Assembly (NCBI RefSeq): GCF_004683885.1
Contig: NZ_CP038440.1
Coordinates: forward strand, 1,336,001-1,400,000
Reading direction: 5' to 3'
Source of the DNA: Brevundimonas sp. MF30-B
GTDB taxonomy: Bacteria; Pseudomonadota; Alphaproteobacteria; Caulobacterales; Caulobacteraceae
DNA length: 64,000 bases
Part shown: positions 49,186 to 61,418 of the stretch, piece by piece
Numbering within the stretch: position 1 is the stretch's first letter
Layout of the letters: every line of letters begins with the position of its first letter
Notes under the pieces: model-generated
The model's database searches: none
Told to the model about the DNA's origin: nothing
Seen by the model: only the letters and a program-made list of their open reading frames with translations
Translations under genes and position numbers: made by a program

Positions 49186-50223
49186 ATGCGGCTTGGACGC
49201 GCGGGCAAGGCGATGATGATCGCGAGCGGAGCGCTGACGGCGGCCGCCTGCGCCAGCTATCCGAGCGAGCCGACCTATTCCACGAGGCCCATGCCGGGCT
49301 ACGGCCAAGCCGGGCAAGCGCCGTATGGGCAGCCGGGCGGTTACACGACCCCCCCGCCGATCCCTGAAGGACCGCCCGCGACGGCGCCTGTTGGATCAAT
49401 CGAGGGCGGCGCCCTGCCGCCGGCGGGAGCGACGGCGACGGACTTGAACCGGCAGCCCGCTTATTCGCCGCCCGCGCCGGCTGCGCCGCCATCGACGTCC
49501 ATGGCGCCCGGCGCCAGCTACGAGATTCAACCGGGCGACACCCTGTCTGGCGTCGGCCGGCGGTTCCAGACGCCGGTGCAGGTCTTGATCGATCTGAACG
49601 GACTGGGGCCGCGCGGCACGCTGAGCGCTGGAAGGCGGCTGATCCTGCCGGAAGCCGCAGTCGACACTGGCCGCGACCCCTACGCCACCGGGCCCTCGCC
49701 GGTGGGGGTCTATGTGCCAGAGCGCGGCGCGCCTCCTCCTCCGCCCCCGCCTCCGCCGTCAGGCAACGCTGCTCTGCCGCCACCCGCGCGTACGCCGGCG
49801 GCTCAGGCCGCGATCGGATCGATCGCTGACGGCGCGCCCGGCTTCCAGTGGCCCGTTCGGGGCGACATCGTGAGGCCGTTCGGTCCGATGGGCATGGGCG
49901 AGCGCAACAACGGCGTCAACATCGGCGCGCCGGCGGGGGCCGAGGTTCGCGCGGCAGCTGGCGGCCGCGTCGCCTATGTCGGCGACGATCTTGTCGGACA
50001 GGGCCTCGTCGTTCTGATCGCTCACACCAACGGCTGGCGCACGGTCTACGGTCATCTGGGTTCGGCCACCGTGCGAGACGGCGAAGAAGTGCGCGCAGGT
50101 CAGCAGATCGGCACCGTCGGCCTCACTGCTGGCGACGGTCGACCCTCGATCCATTTCGAGACCCGGCAGCTGCGCGGCGATGATCCCGTGGCGATTGATC
50201 CGATCACAGTGTTGCCGCGATAA
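49186..50223 (+). CDS. nlpD: LysM/M23 lipoprotein, NlpD-like, with degenerate LytM active site
   Basis: A 345-residue outer-membrane lipoprotein. ATG 49186 has GGAG about 9 nt upstream and opens a lipoprotein signal with lipobox AAAC (Cys22); upstream starts would lengthen the signal oddly. A Pro/Tyr-rich region (about 25-100) precedes LysM (about 108-155, YEIQPGDTLSGVGRRF). A second Pro-rich linker leads to the M23 domain (about 230-345). The zinc ligands are lost: HxxxD reads NNGVN and the HxH reads SIH, so it probably activates an amidase rather than cuts peptidoglycan. The position before yajC-secDF is conserved. Confidence 0.88.
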   Translation: MRLGRAGKAMMIASGALTAAACASYPSEPTYSTRPMPGYGQAGQAPYGQPGGYTTPPPIPEGPPATAPVGSIEGGALPPAGATATDLNRQPAYSPPAPAAPPSTSMAPGASYEIQPGDTLSGVGRRFQTPVQVLIDLNGLGPRGTLSAGRRLILPEAAVDTGRDPYATGPSPVGVYVPERGAPPPPPPPPPSGNAALPPPARTPAAQAAIGSIADGAPGFQWPVRGDIVRPFGPMGMGERNNGVNIGAPAGAEVRAAAGGRVAYVGDDLVGQGLVVLIAHTNGWRTVYGHLGSATVRDGEEVRAGQQIGTVGLTAGDGRPSIHFETRQLRGDDPVAIDPITVLPR

Positions 50224-50253
50224 GACGTTGTCGCGGCGGGACGCCGCGCCGCG

Positions 50254-50282
50254 TTGCAAATCAGCAGGGCGCGCCCTAGGTT
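50254..50282 (+). promoter_or_regulatory. Possible promoter of yajC-secD-secF
   Basis: TTGCAA (50254-50259), 17 nt, TAGGTT (50277-50282), 64 nt before the yajC ATG. The -10 match is moderate. Confidence 0.42.
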
Positions 50283-50345
50283 CCGCGCCTCATTTTCAAC
50301 GGCGGCCCGCCACAGAAGGCCGTCTCAACACGTCGGGACTACACC

Positions 50346-50660
50346 ATGACCCAAGCGGACGGCGGCATGGCGGCCGTGATCGTGCAGATTCTGCCGATCG
50401 TCGCCATCTTCATCCTGTTCTACTTCCTGATGATCCGTCCGCAGCAAAAGCGGATGAAGGCCCATCAGGCGCAGGTCTCGGCCACCAAGCGCGGCGACAC
50501 GGTTGTCCTGTCCAATGGCATGATCGGCAAGGTCACCCGCGTCGAAAACGAGGAAGCCATGGTCGAGATCGCCCAGGGCGTGAACGTCCGCGTCATCAAG
50601 ACCATGATCGCCGAGGTGCGCAACCGCACCGCCGTCGCCGCCAACGATTCCAAGGCCTGA
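50346..50660 (+). CDS. yajC: Preprotein translocase subunit YajC
   Basis: A 104-residue single-pass inner-membrane protein that joins SecDF. The membrane helix (about 9-29) ends in the family signature FYFLMIRPQQKRMK, followed by a cytoplasmic beta-rich domain (GDTVVLSNGMIGKVTRV). It leads the yajC-secD-secF run with a 39-nt gap to secD. Confidence 0.96.
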   Translation: MTQADGGMAAVIVQILPIVAIFILFYFLMIRPQQKRMKAHQAQVSATKRGDTVVLSNGMIGKVTRVENEEAMVEIAQGVNVRVIKTMIAEVRNRTAVAANDSKA

Positions 50661-50699
50661 CCAGGCCCTGACGCCCAGTAGCGGCGCGAGACCCAACCC

Positions 50700-52292
50700 A
50701 TGATTCAACTGTCGCGCTGGAAGATCATCGTCCTGGTGGCGTCGCTGCTGTTCGGGCTGCTGTTCACCTTTCCGAACCTCCTGACCCAGGAGCAGCGGGA
50801 CGCGTTGCCGGGCTGGCTGCCCAAGAACACGCTCAACCTCGGGCTCGACCTGCAGGGCGGTTCGTACCTGCTGCTCGAGGTCGATGTGCCTGAGATGCAG
50901 CGGGCGCGCATCGATAATCTGGTCGAGGACACGCGCGTCACGCTGAATGAGGCTCAGGTCCAGATCAGCGGCCTGCAGCGCGAGTCCAACGGCGTCGTCA
51001 TCAGCCTGGCGAACGCCGGCCAGATCGATGCAGGGCTGCGCGCGCTGCGCGATACCGTTCGTGCGGCGGGCCCCAGCGGGCAGGCGGAGCGTACGGTCTC
51101 GCGCCTGAGCGGCGACCGCATCCGCTTCGCCTATACCGACGCCGCCATGGCCGCCATGGGGCCGACGGCGGTGGACCAGTCGATCGAGGTCGTGCGCCGT
51201 CGGATCGACAGCCTGGGCACGCGCGAACCCTCCATCACCCGCCAGGGCGCCGACCGCATCGTCGTGCAGGCGCCGGGCGAGAGCGATCCGAGCCAGTTAG
51301 AGCGCGTCATCGGTCAGACGGCGCAACTGACCTTCCAGATGGTGGATCACGAGAATTCGGTGCAGGAGGCGCTCGCGGGGGCCGTGCCGCCCGACGCCGT
51401 GCTGATGACGGACGAGTTCGGCCAGCCGCTGCTGATCAAGCGCCGCGTGCTGGTCTCGGGAGAGAACCTGACGCGCGCCAGCGTGGGGTCGGACCAGTCT
51501 GGCCGGCCGGCCATCGACTTCCGCTTCGACGGACAGGGCGCGCGTCGCTTCGGCGACGCCACGGCCCAGAACGTCGGTCGCCGCTTCGCCATCATTCTCG
51601 ACGGACGGGTGATCTCGGCCCCCAACATCATCAGTCCCATCACCGGGGGAAGCGGCCAGATCACGGGCAATTTCACGATCGCTTCGGCGTCTGAGCTGGT
51701 GAATCTCTTGAACGGCGGCGCCTTGCCCGCTCCCTTGAATGTCGAGGAGCGCCGGGTCGTGACCGCTGAGCTGGGCGCCGATGCCGTCGCCGCCGGCGCC
51801 CTGTCGACCGCACTGGGCTTCCTGGTGATCGTGGCCTTCATGATCCTGTCGTACGGCTTCCTGTTCGGCGGCGTGTCGGTCGTCGGCCTGATTCTGAACG
51901 GCTTGCTGATCATCGCCGCCATGTCCCTGACTCAGGCGACCCTGACTCTGCCCGGCATCGCCGGCCTGATTCTGACCTTCGCCGTGGCCGTGGACGCCAA
52001 TGTGCTGATCTACGAGCGCATGCGCGACGAGGCCCGTCAGGGCCGCTCGGTGATCGCCTCCATGGACGCCGGCTTCAATCGCGCCATGGGCACCATCGTC
52101 GACGCCAACCTGACCACCCTGGTCGCGGCCATGATCATGTTCATGTTCGGCGCCGGCCCAGTGCGCGGCTTCGCCTGGACGCTGACGATTGGCGTCTTCA
52201 CCTCGGTGCTCACGGCGGTTCTGGTCGCCCAGGTGCTGCTGGGCTACTGGCTCAAGGTCGCCAAGCCCAAAAAACTGCCGATCGCGGAGTGA
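50700..52292 (+). CDS. secD: Protein translocase subunit SecD
   Basis: A 530-residue subunit that uses proton motive force to help pull exported proteins. The first membrane helix (about 8-24) is followed by NLGLDLQGGSYLLLEV, a long periplasmic region, and the six-helix core with GLILTFAVAVDANVLIYERMRDE, the D(A/G)NV(L/I)IYER signature. Length is shorter than E. coli SecD but typical for alphaproteobacteria. The stop overlaps the secF start. Confidence 0.97.
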   Translation: MIQLSRWKIIVLVASLLFGLLFTFPNLLTQEQRDALPGWLPKNTLNLGLDLQGGSYLLLEVDVPEMQRARIDNLVEDTRVTLNEAQVQISGLQRESNGVVISLANAGQIDAGLRALRDTVRAAGPSGQAERTVSRLSGDRIRFAYTDAAMAAMGPTAVDQSIEVVRRRIDSLGTREPSITRQGADRIVVQAPGESDPSQLERVIGQTAQLTFQMVDHENSVQEALAGAVPPDAVLMTDEFGQPLLIKRRVLVSGENLTRASVGSDQSGRPAIDFRFDGQGARRFGDATAQNVGRRFAIILDGRVISAPNIISPITGGSGQITGNFTIASASELVNLLNGGALPAPLNVEERRVVTAELGADAVAAGALSTALGFLVIVAFMILSYGFLFGGVSVVGLILNGLLIIAAMSLTQATLTLPGIAGLILTFAVAVDANVLIYERMRDEARQGRSVIASMDAGFNRAMGTIVDANLTTLVAAMIMFMFGAGPVRGFAWTLTIGVFTSVLTAVLVAQVLLGYWLKVAKPKKLPIAE

Positions 52293-53284
52293 TGGCGATG
52301 CGTGGATGGCCCCTTATTCGAATCCTGCCGCACAAGACGAACTTCCGGTTCGTCCGATATGCGCGCAGCTTCGCAATCCTATCGGCGGTTCTGACGGTCG
52401 CCGCGATCGTCGGCTGCTTCTATCCCGGCCTGAACCTCGGCATCGACTTCCGGGGCGGCGCCTCGATGGAGGTGTCAAAGCCCGCCGGCCAAGTCGTGGA
52501 ATTGGACCAGCTTCGCGGCGCCGTGAACGGCCTGGGCCTTGGCGATGTGCAGGTGCAGGGCATCGCTCGCCGCGATACCAACGCCAATGACGGCTCGACC
52601 GCCATCGTACGGTTCCAAGTGCCCGAGGGCGCCAATCAGACCGAAGTCGTCCAGCGTGTGGAAGCCTCGATCACCGAAGCGGTCGGCGATGTAACCTATT
52701 CCGGCGTCAGCGTCGTGGGCTCTAAGGTCTCGGGCGAACTGCTGCTGAACGGCGTCTTGGCGCTGATAACGGCCGTGGTGCTGATGTTCGTCTACATCGC
52801 CGTGCGCTTCCCCTGGCAGTTCGGCATCGGCGCCGTCGCCGGCCTGCTGCACGACGTGGCCCTGACGTTCGGCCTGATCGTCCTGCTGCGTCTGGAGTTC
52901 AGCCTGAACCTGGTCGCGGCCCTGCTGACCGTCATCGGCTATTCGATGAACGACACCGTTGTGGTGTTTGACCGCCTGCGCGAAAACCTTCGCAAGTACA
53001 AAGTCATGCCGCTGCGCGACGTGATCGACCTGTCGATCAACGAGACGCTTTCGCGAACGATCATCACCGGGCTGACCACGGTCATGGTGCTGGTTGTTCT
53101 GGCTGTGTTCGGCGGGGAAGCTCTGCGTGGCTTCTCGATCACCCTGGCCTTCGGCGTCATCATCGGCACGTTCTCGTCAATTTATGTCGGCGCGCCGCTG
53201 ATGCTGCTCACGGGTGTGGATCGGTCGAGCGGAGGCAAGGCGGACGCCACGCCGGTCAAGCTGGGCATGGCCAGCCGGCCCTGA
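52289..53284 (+). CDS. secF: Protein translocase subunit SecF
   Basis: A 331-residue partner of SecD. The first helix (about 28-46) is followed by NLGIDFRGGASMEV, a small periplasmic domain, and helices with VIGYSMNDTVVVFDRLRENL, the SecF counterpart of the SecD signature. The start is GTG 52289 or ATG 52292 overlapping the secD stop. Confidence 0.97.
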   Translation: MMAMRGWPLIRILPHKTNFRFVRYARSFAILSAVLTVAAIVGCFYPGLNLGIDFRGGASMEVSKPAGQVVELDQLRGAVNGLGLGDVQVQGIARRDTNANDGSTAIVRFQVPEGANQTEVVQRVEASITEAVGDVTYSGVSVVGSKVSGELLLNGVLALITAVVLMFVYIAVRFPWQFGIGAVAGLLHDVALTFGLIVLLRLEFSLNLVAALLTVIGYSMNDTVVVFDRLRENLRKYKVMPLRDVIDLSINETLSRTIITGLTTVMVLVVLAVFGGEALRGFSITLAFGVIIGTFSSIYVGAPLMLLTGVDRSSGGKADATPVKLGMASRP

Positions 53285-53291
53285 TCCGGGC

Positions 53292-53921
53292 GTGGCCGAA
53301 CTCGACCTCGACGCCCAGGTCCGGGCGGCCGACATCGACCGCTGGCTGGCCAGCCGCTTTGTCGCCGACGAGGCGGCGCGGGCCGACCTGATCGCGCTCT
53401 ACGCCTTCGAAGCGGAGCTGATGGCCATCCCGACGCGCGTGACCCAGCCGCTGCTGGCCGAGATGCGCTACGCCTGGTGGCGCGATCAGATGGACGGTGT
53501 GTTCTCCGGCCAGCCGCGCAAGGGGCACCCAGTTCTGGAAGCCTTGACCGGAGCCGTCGAACGACGCGGGATTGAACGCGCGCCGCTGGACGCTCTGATC
53601 GAAGCGCACATCGGCCGCGTGCATGGCGAGCCGCACGATCTGGACGCCTTCTATGTCGGGCCGATGCGGGCTGCTGCTTGTCTTCTGGCGGGACCGGGTC
53701 ATGAGGGCCATGTGGCGGAGGCCGGCCGCATGCGCGGCCTGGCTCAGACCGGCCGGGCCGACGAGGCGCGGAGCCAACGCATCGCGGCCAATGCGACGCT
53801 GCGGGGTCTTCCGGCCGCGGCTTTTCCAGCAGTGGCCCCGGCGGCGCTGATCGATCCAGCGGCGCCCGAGGCGTTCAAACGCCTGCGCCTGACCTGGGCG
53901 GTGCTGCGCGGGCGGGTCTAG
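53292..53921 (+). CDS. Squalene/phytoene synthase-like protein, NDUFAF6-type
   Basis: A 209-residue protein of the squalene/phytoene synthase fold, shorter than catalytic members (about 280-300). YAFEAELMAIPTRVTQPLLAEMRYAWWRDQ marks the family, split across two helices. The usual first Asp-rich DxxxD motif is replaced by WWRDQMD and the second is not found, so prenyl-transfer activity is doubtful. Related mitochondrial NDUFAF6 proteins help complex I assembly; a similar role here is only inference. GTG 53292 is 7 nt after secF. Confidence 0.75.
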   Translation: MAELDLDAQVRAADIDRWLASRFVADEAARADLIALYAFEAELMAIPTRVTQPLLAEMRYAWWRDQMDGVFSGQPRKGHPVLEALTGAVERRGIERAPLDALIEAHIGRVHGEPHDLDAFYVGPMRAAACLLAGPGHEGHVAEAGRMRGLAQTGRADEARSQRIAANATLRGLPAAAFPAVAPAALIDPAAPEAFKRLRLTWAVLRGRV

Positions 53922-53929
53922 GCGAGGGC

Positions 53930-54832
53930 TCACCGCCAGGGAAACGCCTGGACCTCCGCCGGCCAGACGCGAACATTGGCCGAGGTCGAAAAGGCCCAGC
54001 GGATCGAGCGGGCCATGGCGCGGGTCTGGGCGCGCGCCAAAGCGTCCGCCGGCGAGGGCGGCAGGCCGTGCAGGCGTCGCGCCCAGTCGGGCAGCAGATC
54101 GACGCCTGCCCGCATCAAGGCACGGGCGGCCGGGGCGGTTAGGGGACTGCCCAGGTCCTGACGCAGCACGAGGTCGCGCACTTCGCGGGTGCGGGCGTCG
54201 GCCAGCGTCTCTGAACGCATTTCGGCGATCAGGTTTTCGGCCTCTGCCCGGCTGCGCGGAATGGGATCGGCGCCCAGCCGCTCAGCCACGCGGGCCATCT
54301 CGGCGAAATAGCGGTCCTGGTCGGCCAGGCTCATCGACGGCTCGCCATAGCGACGCCAGCCATCCAGAAAGCAGATCGCCTCCGCCACATGGACCCAGGC
54401 CAGCAGGCGCGGATCCAGGGCGTCATAGGGACGGCCGTCGGGCAGGACGCCGTTCACCCCAGCGTGCACCTGATTGATCCGGCTGATCAGGGCCTCGGCG
54501 CGCGGCGCCGAATCGAAGGTGGTGATGCTGATGAACTTGGCCGTGCGGCGCAGGCGGCCATGCATGTCGGCGCGGAAATCCGAATGGTCCCACACGCCGG
54601 CCAGAACCTTGGGATGCAGCATCTGCAGCAGCAGGCTGCCGATGCCGCCCGCCAGCATGCCGACCACGTCGCCATGCACCCGCCACGCCACCGAGTCCGG
54701 CTCGAACAGGGCGTCGGCGCGCCGCAGCACCGGCCGCTCGCCTCGGGCCATGTCGTTGAAGACGTCGGTGACCTGTCGCCGGACGGCGCGGCGGGCGAAC
54801 TCGAGCGGAGAGCGTTCGCCGGGCGCGCGCAT
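53930..54832 (-). CDS. Oxygenase MpaB family protein (DUF2236)
   Basis: A 300-residue all-helical DUF2236/MpaB-type protein with no clear membrane helix. Recognisable blocks are WRVHGDVVGMLAGGIGSLLLQMLHP (read in two parts), VWDHSDFRADMHGRLRRT and DPRLLAWVHVAEAICFLDGW, with His residues that could bind haem or metal in line with latex-clearing-protein relatives. Its substrate is unknown. It overlaps the 67-aa gene start (1 nt), forming a coupled trio with trmFO. Confidence 0.8.
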   Translation of the reverse strand: MRAPGERSPLEFARRAVRRQVTDVFNDMARGERPVLRRADALFEPDSVAWRVHGDVVGMLAGGIGSLLLQMLHPKVLAGVWDHSDFRADMHGRLRRTAKFISITTFDSAPRAEALISRINQVHAGVNGVLPDGRPYDALDPRLLAWVHVAEAICFLDGWRRYGEPSMSLADQDRYFAEMARVAERLGADPIPRSRAEAENLIAEMRSETLADARTREVRDLVLRQDLGSPLTAPAARALMRAGVDLLPDWARRLHGLPPSPADALARAQTRAMARSIRWAFSTSANVRVWPAEVQAFPWR

Positions 54833-55035
54833 CAGTGCAGCTTGCGCATCATCAGGGCTTCGATGCGGCGATCCAGCTGAGCGACATCGGCCTCGAGCCG
54901 CGCCTTCTCGGACGCCATGTCGACGGGCGAGCCGTCGTCGTATGTGATCTGGGCCCCCTTGGCGATCAGATCCAGGCGGTAGATCAGGGTGACGCGCCGC
55001 GCGGTCAGCCGCTCCAGCTCGGTTTCGTCCGCCAT
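54832..55035 (-). CDS. Small coiled-coil protein between trmFO and the MpaB-like gene
   Basis: A 67-residue hydrophilic protein, helical throughout, with heptad-like ELERLTARRV and EKARLEADVAQLDRRIEALM. Overlaps of 1 nt on both sides (TGATG with trmFO upstream and with the MpaB-like gene downstream) mean all three are translated together. I do not recognise the family. Confidence 0.7.
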   Translation of the reverse strand: MADETELERLTARRVTLIYRLDLIAKGAQITYDDGSPVDMASEKARLEADVAQLDRRIEALMMRKLH

Positions 55036-56423
55036 CAGGCCGCGTCCCGCCAGGCCTTGAGGGCGTCGAGCGCGCGCACGCTCATCAGCCGCTTCTTGGC
55101 GCGGCCCCGGTCCTTGGGCGGGATTTTCCTGCCCTCGGCGTCGACGCGCGGAGCCTCGAGCGGCGGCAGCAGGCCGTAGTTGATGTTCATGGGCTGGAAC
55201 TTGGAGCCTTCCAGGTGGCCGCCGGTGATGTGCTCCACCAGGGCGCCGATGGCGGTCTCGGGCGGCGGCGGCGCGAGGTCGCGGCCCAGCGCCTGGGCGG
55301 CGGCGAGGCGGCCGGTCAGCAGACCCATGGCGGCGCTTTCGACATAACCTTCCACGCCCGTGACCTGGCCGGCGAACCTCAGGCGCGGCATGGCCTTGAG
55401 CCGCAGTTGGCGGTCCAGCAGCTTGGGGCTGTTCAGGAAGGTGTTGCGATGCAGGCCGCCCAGGCGCGCGAACTGGGCGTTCTGCAGGCCGGGGATCATG
55501 CGGAAGGTCTCGGCCTGCGCGCCGTGCTTAAGCTTGGTCTGGAAGCCGACGAGGTTGAACAGGGTGCCGAGCGCATTGTCCTGGCGCAGTTGGACGATGG
55601 CGTGCGGCTTTACCTGCGGGTCACGCGGGTTGGTTAGACCGACCGGCTTCATCGGGCCGTGGCGCAGAGTCTCGCGGCCGCGCTCGGCCATGACCTCGAT
55701 GGGCAGGCAGCCGTCGAAATAGGGGACGTTCTCCCAGTCCTTGAACTCGGCCTTGGGTCCGTTCAGCAGCGCGTCGATGAAGGCGTCGTATTGGGCCTTG
55801 TCCATCGGGCAGTTGACGTAGGCGGCGGCGTCTCCGCCGGGGCCTTCCTTGTCGTAGCGCGACTGGCGCCAGGCGATGTCGAAGTCGATCGAATCGGCGT
55901 GGACGATGGGGGCGATGGCGTCGAAGAAGCTGAGGCTTTCTTCGCCGGTCGTCTTCAGTATGGCGTCGGCCAGCGCCGGCGAGGTCAGCGGACCGGTGGC
56001 GACGATGACGTTGTCCCAGGCCTCGGGCGGCAGACCCGCGATCTCTTCGCGCACGATGGTGACCAGCGGATGGGCTTCCAGCTTCGCCGTCACGGCCTGA
56101 GAGAAGCCGTCCCGGTCCACCGCCAGGGCGCCGCCAGCGGGGACCATATTGGCGTCGCCGCAGCCCATGATGATCGAATCCAGGGCCCGCATCTCGGCGT
56201 GCAGCAGGCCGACGGCGTTGTACTCCCAGTCGTCCGAGCGGAATGAGTTGGAGCAGACAAGCTCAGCGAGCCCATCCGTATGGTGGGCGTCGGTCTTGAC
56301 GCCCGGCACGCCGCGCATCTCGTGCAGGATGACGGCAACGCCGGCCTGGGCGATCTGCCAGGCGGCCTCGGAGCCGGCCAGGCCGCCGCCGATGACGTGA
56401 ACGGGAGAGGGAGAAGTGCTCAT
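55035..56423 (-). CDS. trmFO: Folate-dependent tRNA m5U54 methyltransferase TrmFO
   Basis: A 462-residue FAD enzyme that makes 5-methyluridine at tRNA position 54 from methylene-THF. The FAD motif is [27 protein letters not shown] with the catalytic Cys and [18 protein letters not shown] are family signatures. The C-terminus [15 protein letters not shown] is also conserved. It is divergent from the membrane protein pair with 97 nt between starts. Confidence 0.96.
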   Translation of the reverse strand: MSTSPSPVHVIGGGLAGSEAAWQIAQAGVAVILHEMRGVPGVKTDAHHTDGLAELVCSNSFRSDDWEYNAVGLLHAEMRALDSIIMGCGDANMVPAGGALAVDRDGFSQAVTAKLEAHPLVTIVREEIAGLPPEAWDNVIVATGPLTSPALADAILKTTGEESLSFFDAIAPIVHADSIDFDIAWRQSRYDKEGPGGDAAAYVNCPMDKAQYDAFIDALLNGPKAEFKDWENVPYFDGCLPIEVMAERGRETLRHGPMKPVGLTNPRDPQVKPHAIVQLRQDNALGTLFNLVGFQTKLKHGAQAETFRMIPGLQNAQFARLGGLHRNTFLNSPKLLDRQLRLKAMPRLRFAGQVTGVEGYVESAAMGLLTGRLAAAQALGRDLAPPPPETAIGALVEHITGGHLEGSKFQPMNINYGLLPPLEAPRVDAEGRKIPPKDRGRAKKRLMSVRALDALKAWRDAA

Positions 56424-56520
56424 GGGGCGCCTTCTAGCCTTCGCCGTCGGCCGCGTCAGCCGTTGTTGGCGCCGCGTCTTCGGTCGTGTTTAGATCGCGG
56501 CCGGGAACAGGGGGAAGACG

Positions 56521-57453
56521 ATGAAGGCCTTTTCGGTCACGCGCGCGCTCGGCGACGGTTTCGAGCTGGTGGGGCGTCGACCCCTTGCGGTGCTGGTCTG
56601 GGGTGCGCTGTTGACGCTTCCCTATGTGCTGATCGTGCCGATGACGATCGGTCTGCTGCAGTCGATCCCACCCACGGCCTGGGACGACAGTGAGACCATG
56701 AACAGCGAGTTCATGGCGCAGGTGATGCAGTTCCAGGCTCTTTCGAACCTGACCAACGTCGTGGCGATCGCCGCCTTGGTGTTCGTTTCGGCCGCCGTCT
56801 TCCGCGCCGTGCTGTTCCCGGAGCGGTCCAAGGCCTTTTATCTGCGCGCCAGCCTGGATGAGTTGAGGCTGGCCGTGGTGTCGATCGTGGTCTTCATCGG
56901 CTGGATGCTGGCGGCCGGGTTGGTCGTGCTCATTCTGGCGTTGATCGGTGTCAGTTTCGCCCATGCGCCTCCGGCCGTTCAGGGGCTGGCCTGGGTGTTT
57001 CTGGGGCTGATCGGGGCGGCCGCTATCGTCATCGGCTTCGCCCACATCGCGCTGATGGGCCCGGCGACCATCGAAACCGGCGATTTCGCTTTCGCGGCCG
57101 GATGGCGTGGCGCGAGGCGGTCGTGGGGGCGGCTGTCGGCCCTGACCGTCTTGTTGGTGCTGATCGCCGTCGTTCTGCAGATGTTGTTCTACGTCGTGTT
57201 GGCCGGCTTGCTGGGTCTGGCCTGGGCCATGGGACTGCTGGGCGACATCGGAGGGTTCTTCACATCGGGTGATCCGTCCGCCTGGCGCATCGATGTTGCA
57301 AGGACCTGGGGTGTGGTCGCACTGATGTTTGTGCCGGTGTCGGCGATGATGGGCGTAGTTCAGACCGTCATGCTGGCGCCGTTCGCCTCGGCCTGGCGTC
57401 AGGTCGCGCAAGCCCCGCAAGCCGCTGGCGCGCCCGACGCATCCGTGAGCTAA
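56521..57453 (+). CDS. Multi-pass membrane protein of unknown function, copy 1
   Basis: A 310-residue inner-membrane protein with about six membrane helices (near 20-40, 78-100, 112-138, 145-170, 195-230, 252-280). It shares order and short motifs with the next gene: an N-terminal GF/E-V-RRHP-like segment, AVFRAVLFPERS...YLRASLDELR, and a C-terminal APFASAWRQ. The two look like an old tandem duplication. No family with known function is recognised. Confidence 0.75.
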   Translation: MKAFSVTRALGDGFELVGRRPLAVLVWGALLTLPYVLIVPMTIGLLQSIPPTAWDDSETMNSEFMAQVMQFQALSNLTNVVAIAALVFVSAAVFRAVLFPERSKAFYLRASLDELRLAVVSIVVFIGWMLAAGLVVLILALIGVSFAHAPPAVQGLAWVFLGLIGAAAIVIGFAHIALMGPATIETGDFAFAAGWRGARRSWGRLSALTVLLVLIAVVLQMLFYVVLAGLLGLAWAMGLLGDIGGFFTSGDPSAWRIDVARTWGVVALMFVPVSAMMGVVQTVMLAPFASAWRQVAQAPQAAGAPDASVS

Positions 57454-57484
57454 GCTGACGCGCCGGAATCATCGGGAGGACATC

Positions 57485-58372
57485 ATGAGCTTTTCCGCCA
57501 GCGACGCCGCCTTCGAGGGTTTCCGCGTCGTGCGCCGTCACCCCATGACTGTGGTCTGGTGGGCCCTGGCCTACGTCGCCTTCTTCGCGATCTTTTTCGC
57601 CCTGGCGGTCGGGCCGCTGACCAGCGTCATGGCCGGCGTCGAGGCGCTGGAGCGCTCCGGCGAGCCGTCGATGGCCGAGGCTCGGGCGCTGGGCATGGCC
57701 TATCTGGCCTTGTTCGCCGTCGCCATGCCGCTGGGCCTGCTGTTCGGGGCCATATTGAACACAGCGGTGGCGCGCTCGGTGCTTCAGCCCGAACAGTCGC
57801 GCTTCGGCTATATGCGTCTGGGGATGGACGAGATCCGCGTCCTGGGCGTCACCGTCGTCATCAGCATCGCCATGGTCATCGCCAGCGTGGTGACTTTCGG
57901 GCTGATCGGCGTGGCGGCCGGCTTGATCTCGGTCGCGGGCGTTCCGGCGCTTTGGGTGCTGGTCGTGCTGCTGGTGCTGGCGGGAGCGGCGGCGATGATC
58001 TGGCTGCTGGTGCGGCTTTCGCTGGCGGTCCCGATGACGCTGGACCGTCGCAAGTTCGCACTGATGGAGTCCTTCGCCCTTACCAAGGGGCGGGTGTTCC
58101 CGATCTTGGGCATGGCGATCATCGCCTTCATCATGGCCATTCTGGTCAGCCTGCTGGGCCTGATCATCGGCCTGCCGATCCAACTGGCGGTCGGCGGCGG
58201 CATCGAGGTGCTGGGCGCCTATGACGGCCAGACAGTGTTCCAGATTCTGTCGCAGACCGCGCCGGTCCTGATCGGCTGGGCGGTGCTGAACGCCGTCTTC
58301 TCGGCCCTGCAGCTCGCCGTGGTCTATGCGCCGTTCAGCGAGGCCTACCGCCAGCTGAGGCCCGCAGCCTGA
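57485..58372 (+). CDS. Multi-pass membrane protein of unknown function, copy 2
   Basis: A 295-residue paralogue of the previous gene, 31 nt downstream, with GGGAGG 7 nt before ATG 57485. Matching blocks are GFRVVRRHPMTVVWWAL, ARSVLQPEQSRFGYMRLGMDEIR and YAPFSEAYRQLRP. It has about six membrane helices and no catalytic motif. Its stop lies within a palindrome shared with the convergent uvrA stop. Confidence 0.75.
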   Translation: MSFSASDAAFEGFRVVRRHPMTVVWWALAYVAFFAIFFALAVGPLTSVMAGVEALERSGEPSMAEARALGMAYLALFAVAMPLGLLFGAILNTAVARSVLQPEQSRFGYMRLGMDEIRVLGVTVVISIAMVIASVVTFGLIGVAAGLISVAGVPALWVLVVLLVLAGAAAMIWLLVRLSLAVPMTLDRRKFALMESFALTKGRVFPILGMAIIAFIMAILVSLLGLIIGLPIQLAVGGGIEVLGAYDGQTVFQILSQTAPVLIGWAVLNAVFSALQLAVVYAPFSEAYRQLRPAA

Positions 58373-58378
58373 CGGACG

Positions 58379-61321
<2,943 letters not shown>

Positions 61322-61402
61322 GCTGTCCGGGCAACGCGGGGAGGGCCGGATCGGCTCCGGCGCGATCCTGCCATATGGGGATCAATTCGCGCGATTCAGC
61401 AA

Positions 61403-61417
61403 GAACAATGTGAGAAC
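61403..61417. promoter_or_regulatory. LexA (SOS) box upstream of uvrA
   Basis: GAACAATGTGAGAAC is a perfect GAAC-N7-GAAC, the direct-repeat SOS box of alphaproteobacteria. Read from the uvrA strand it is GTTC-TCACATT-GTTC, 82 nt before the uvrA ATG. Confidence 0.88.
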
Positions 61418-61418
61418 A

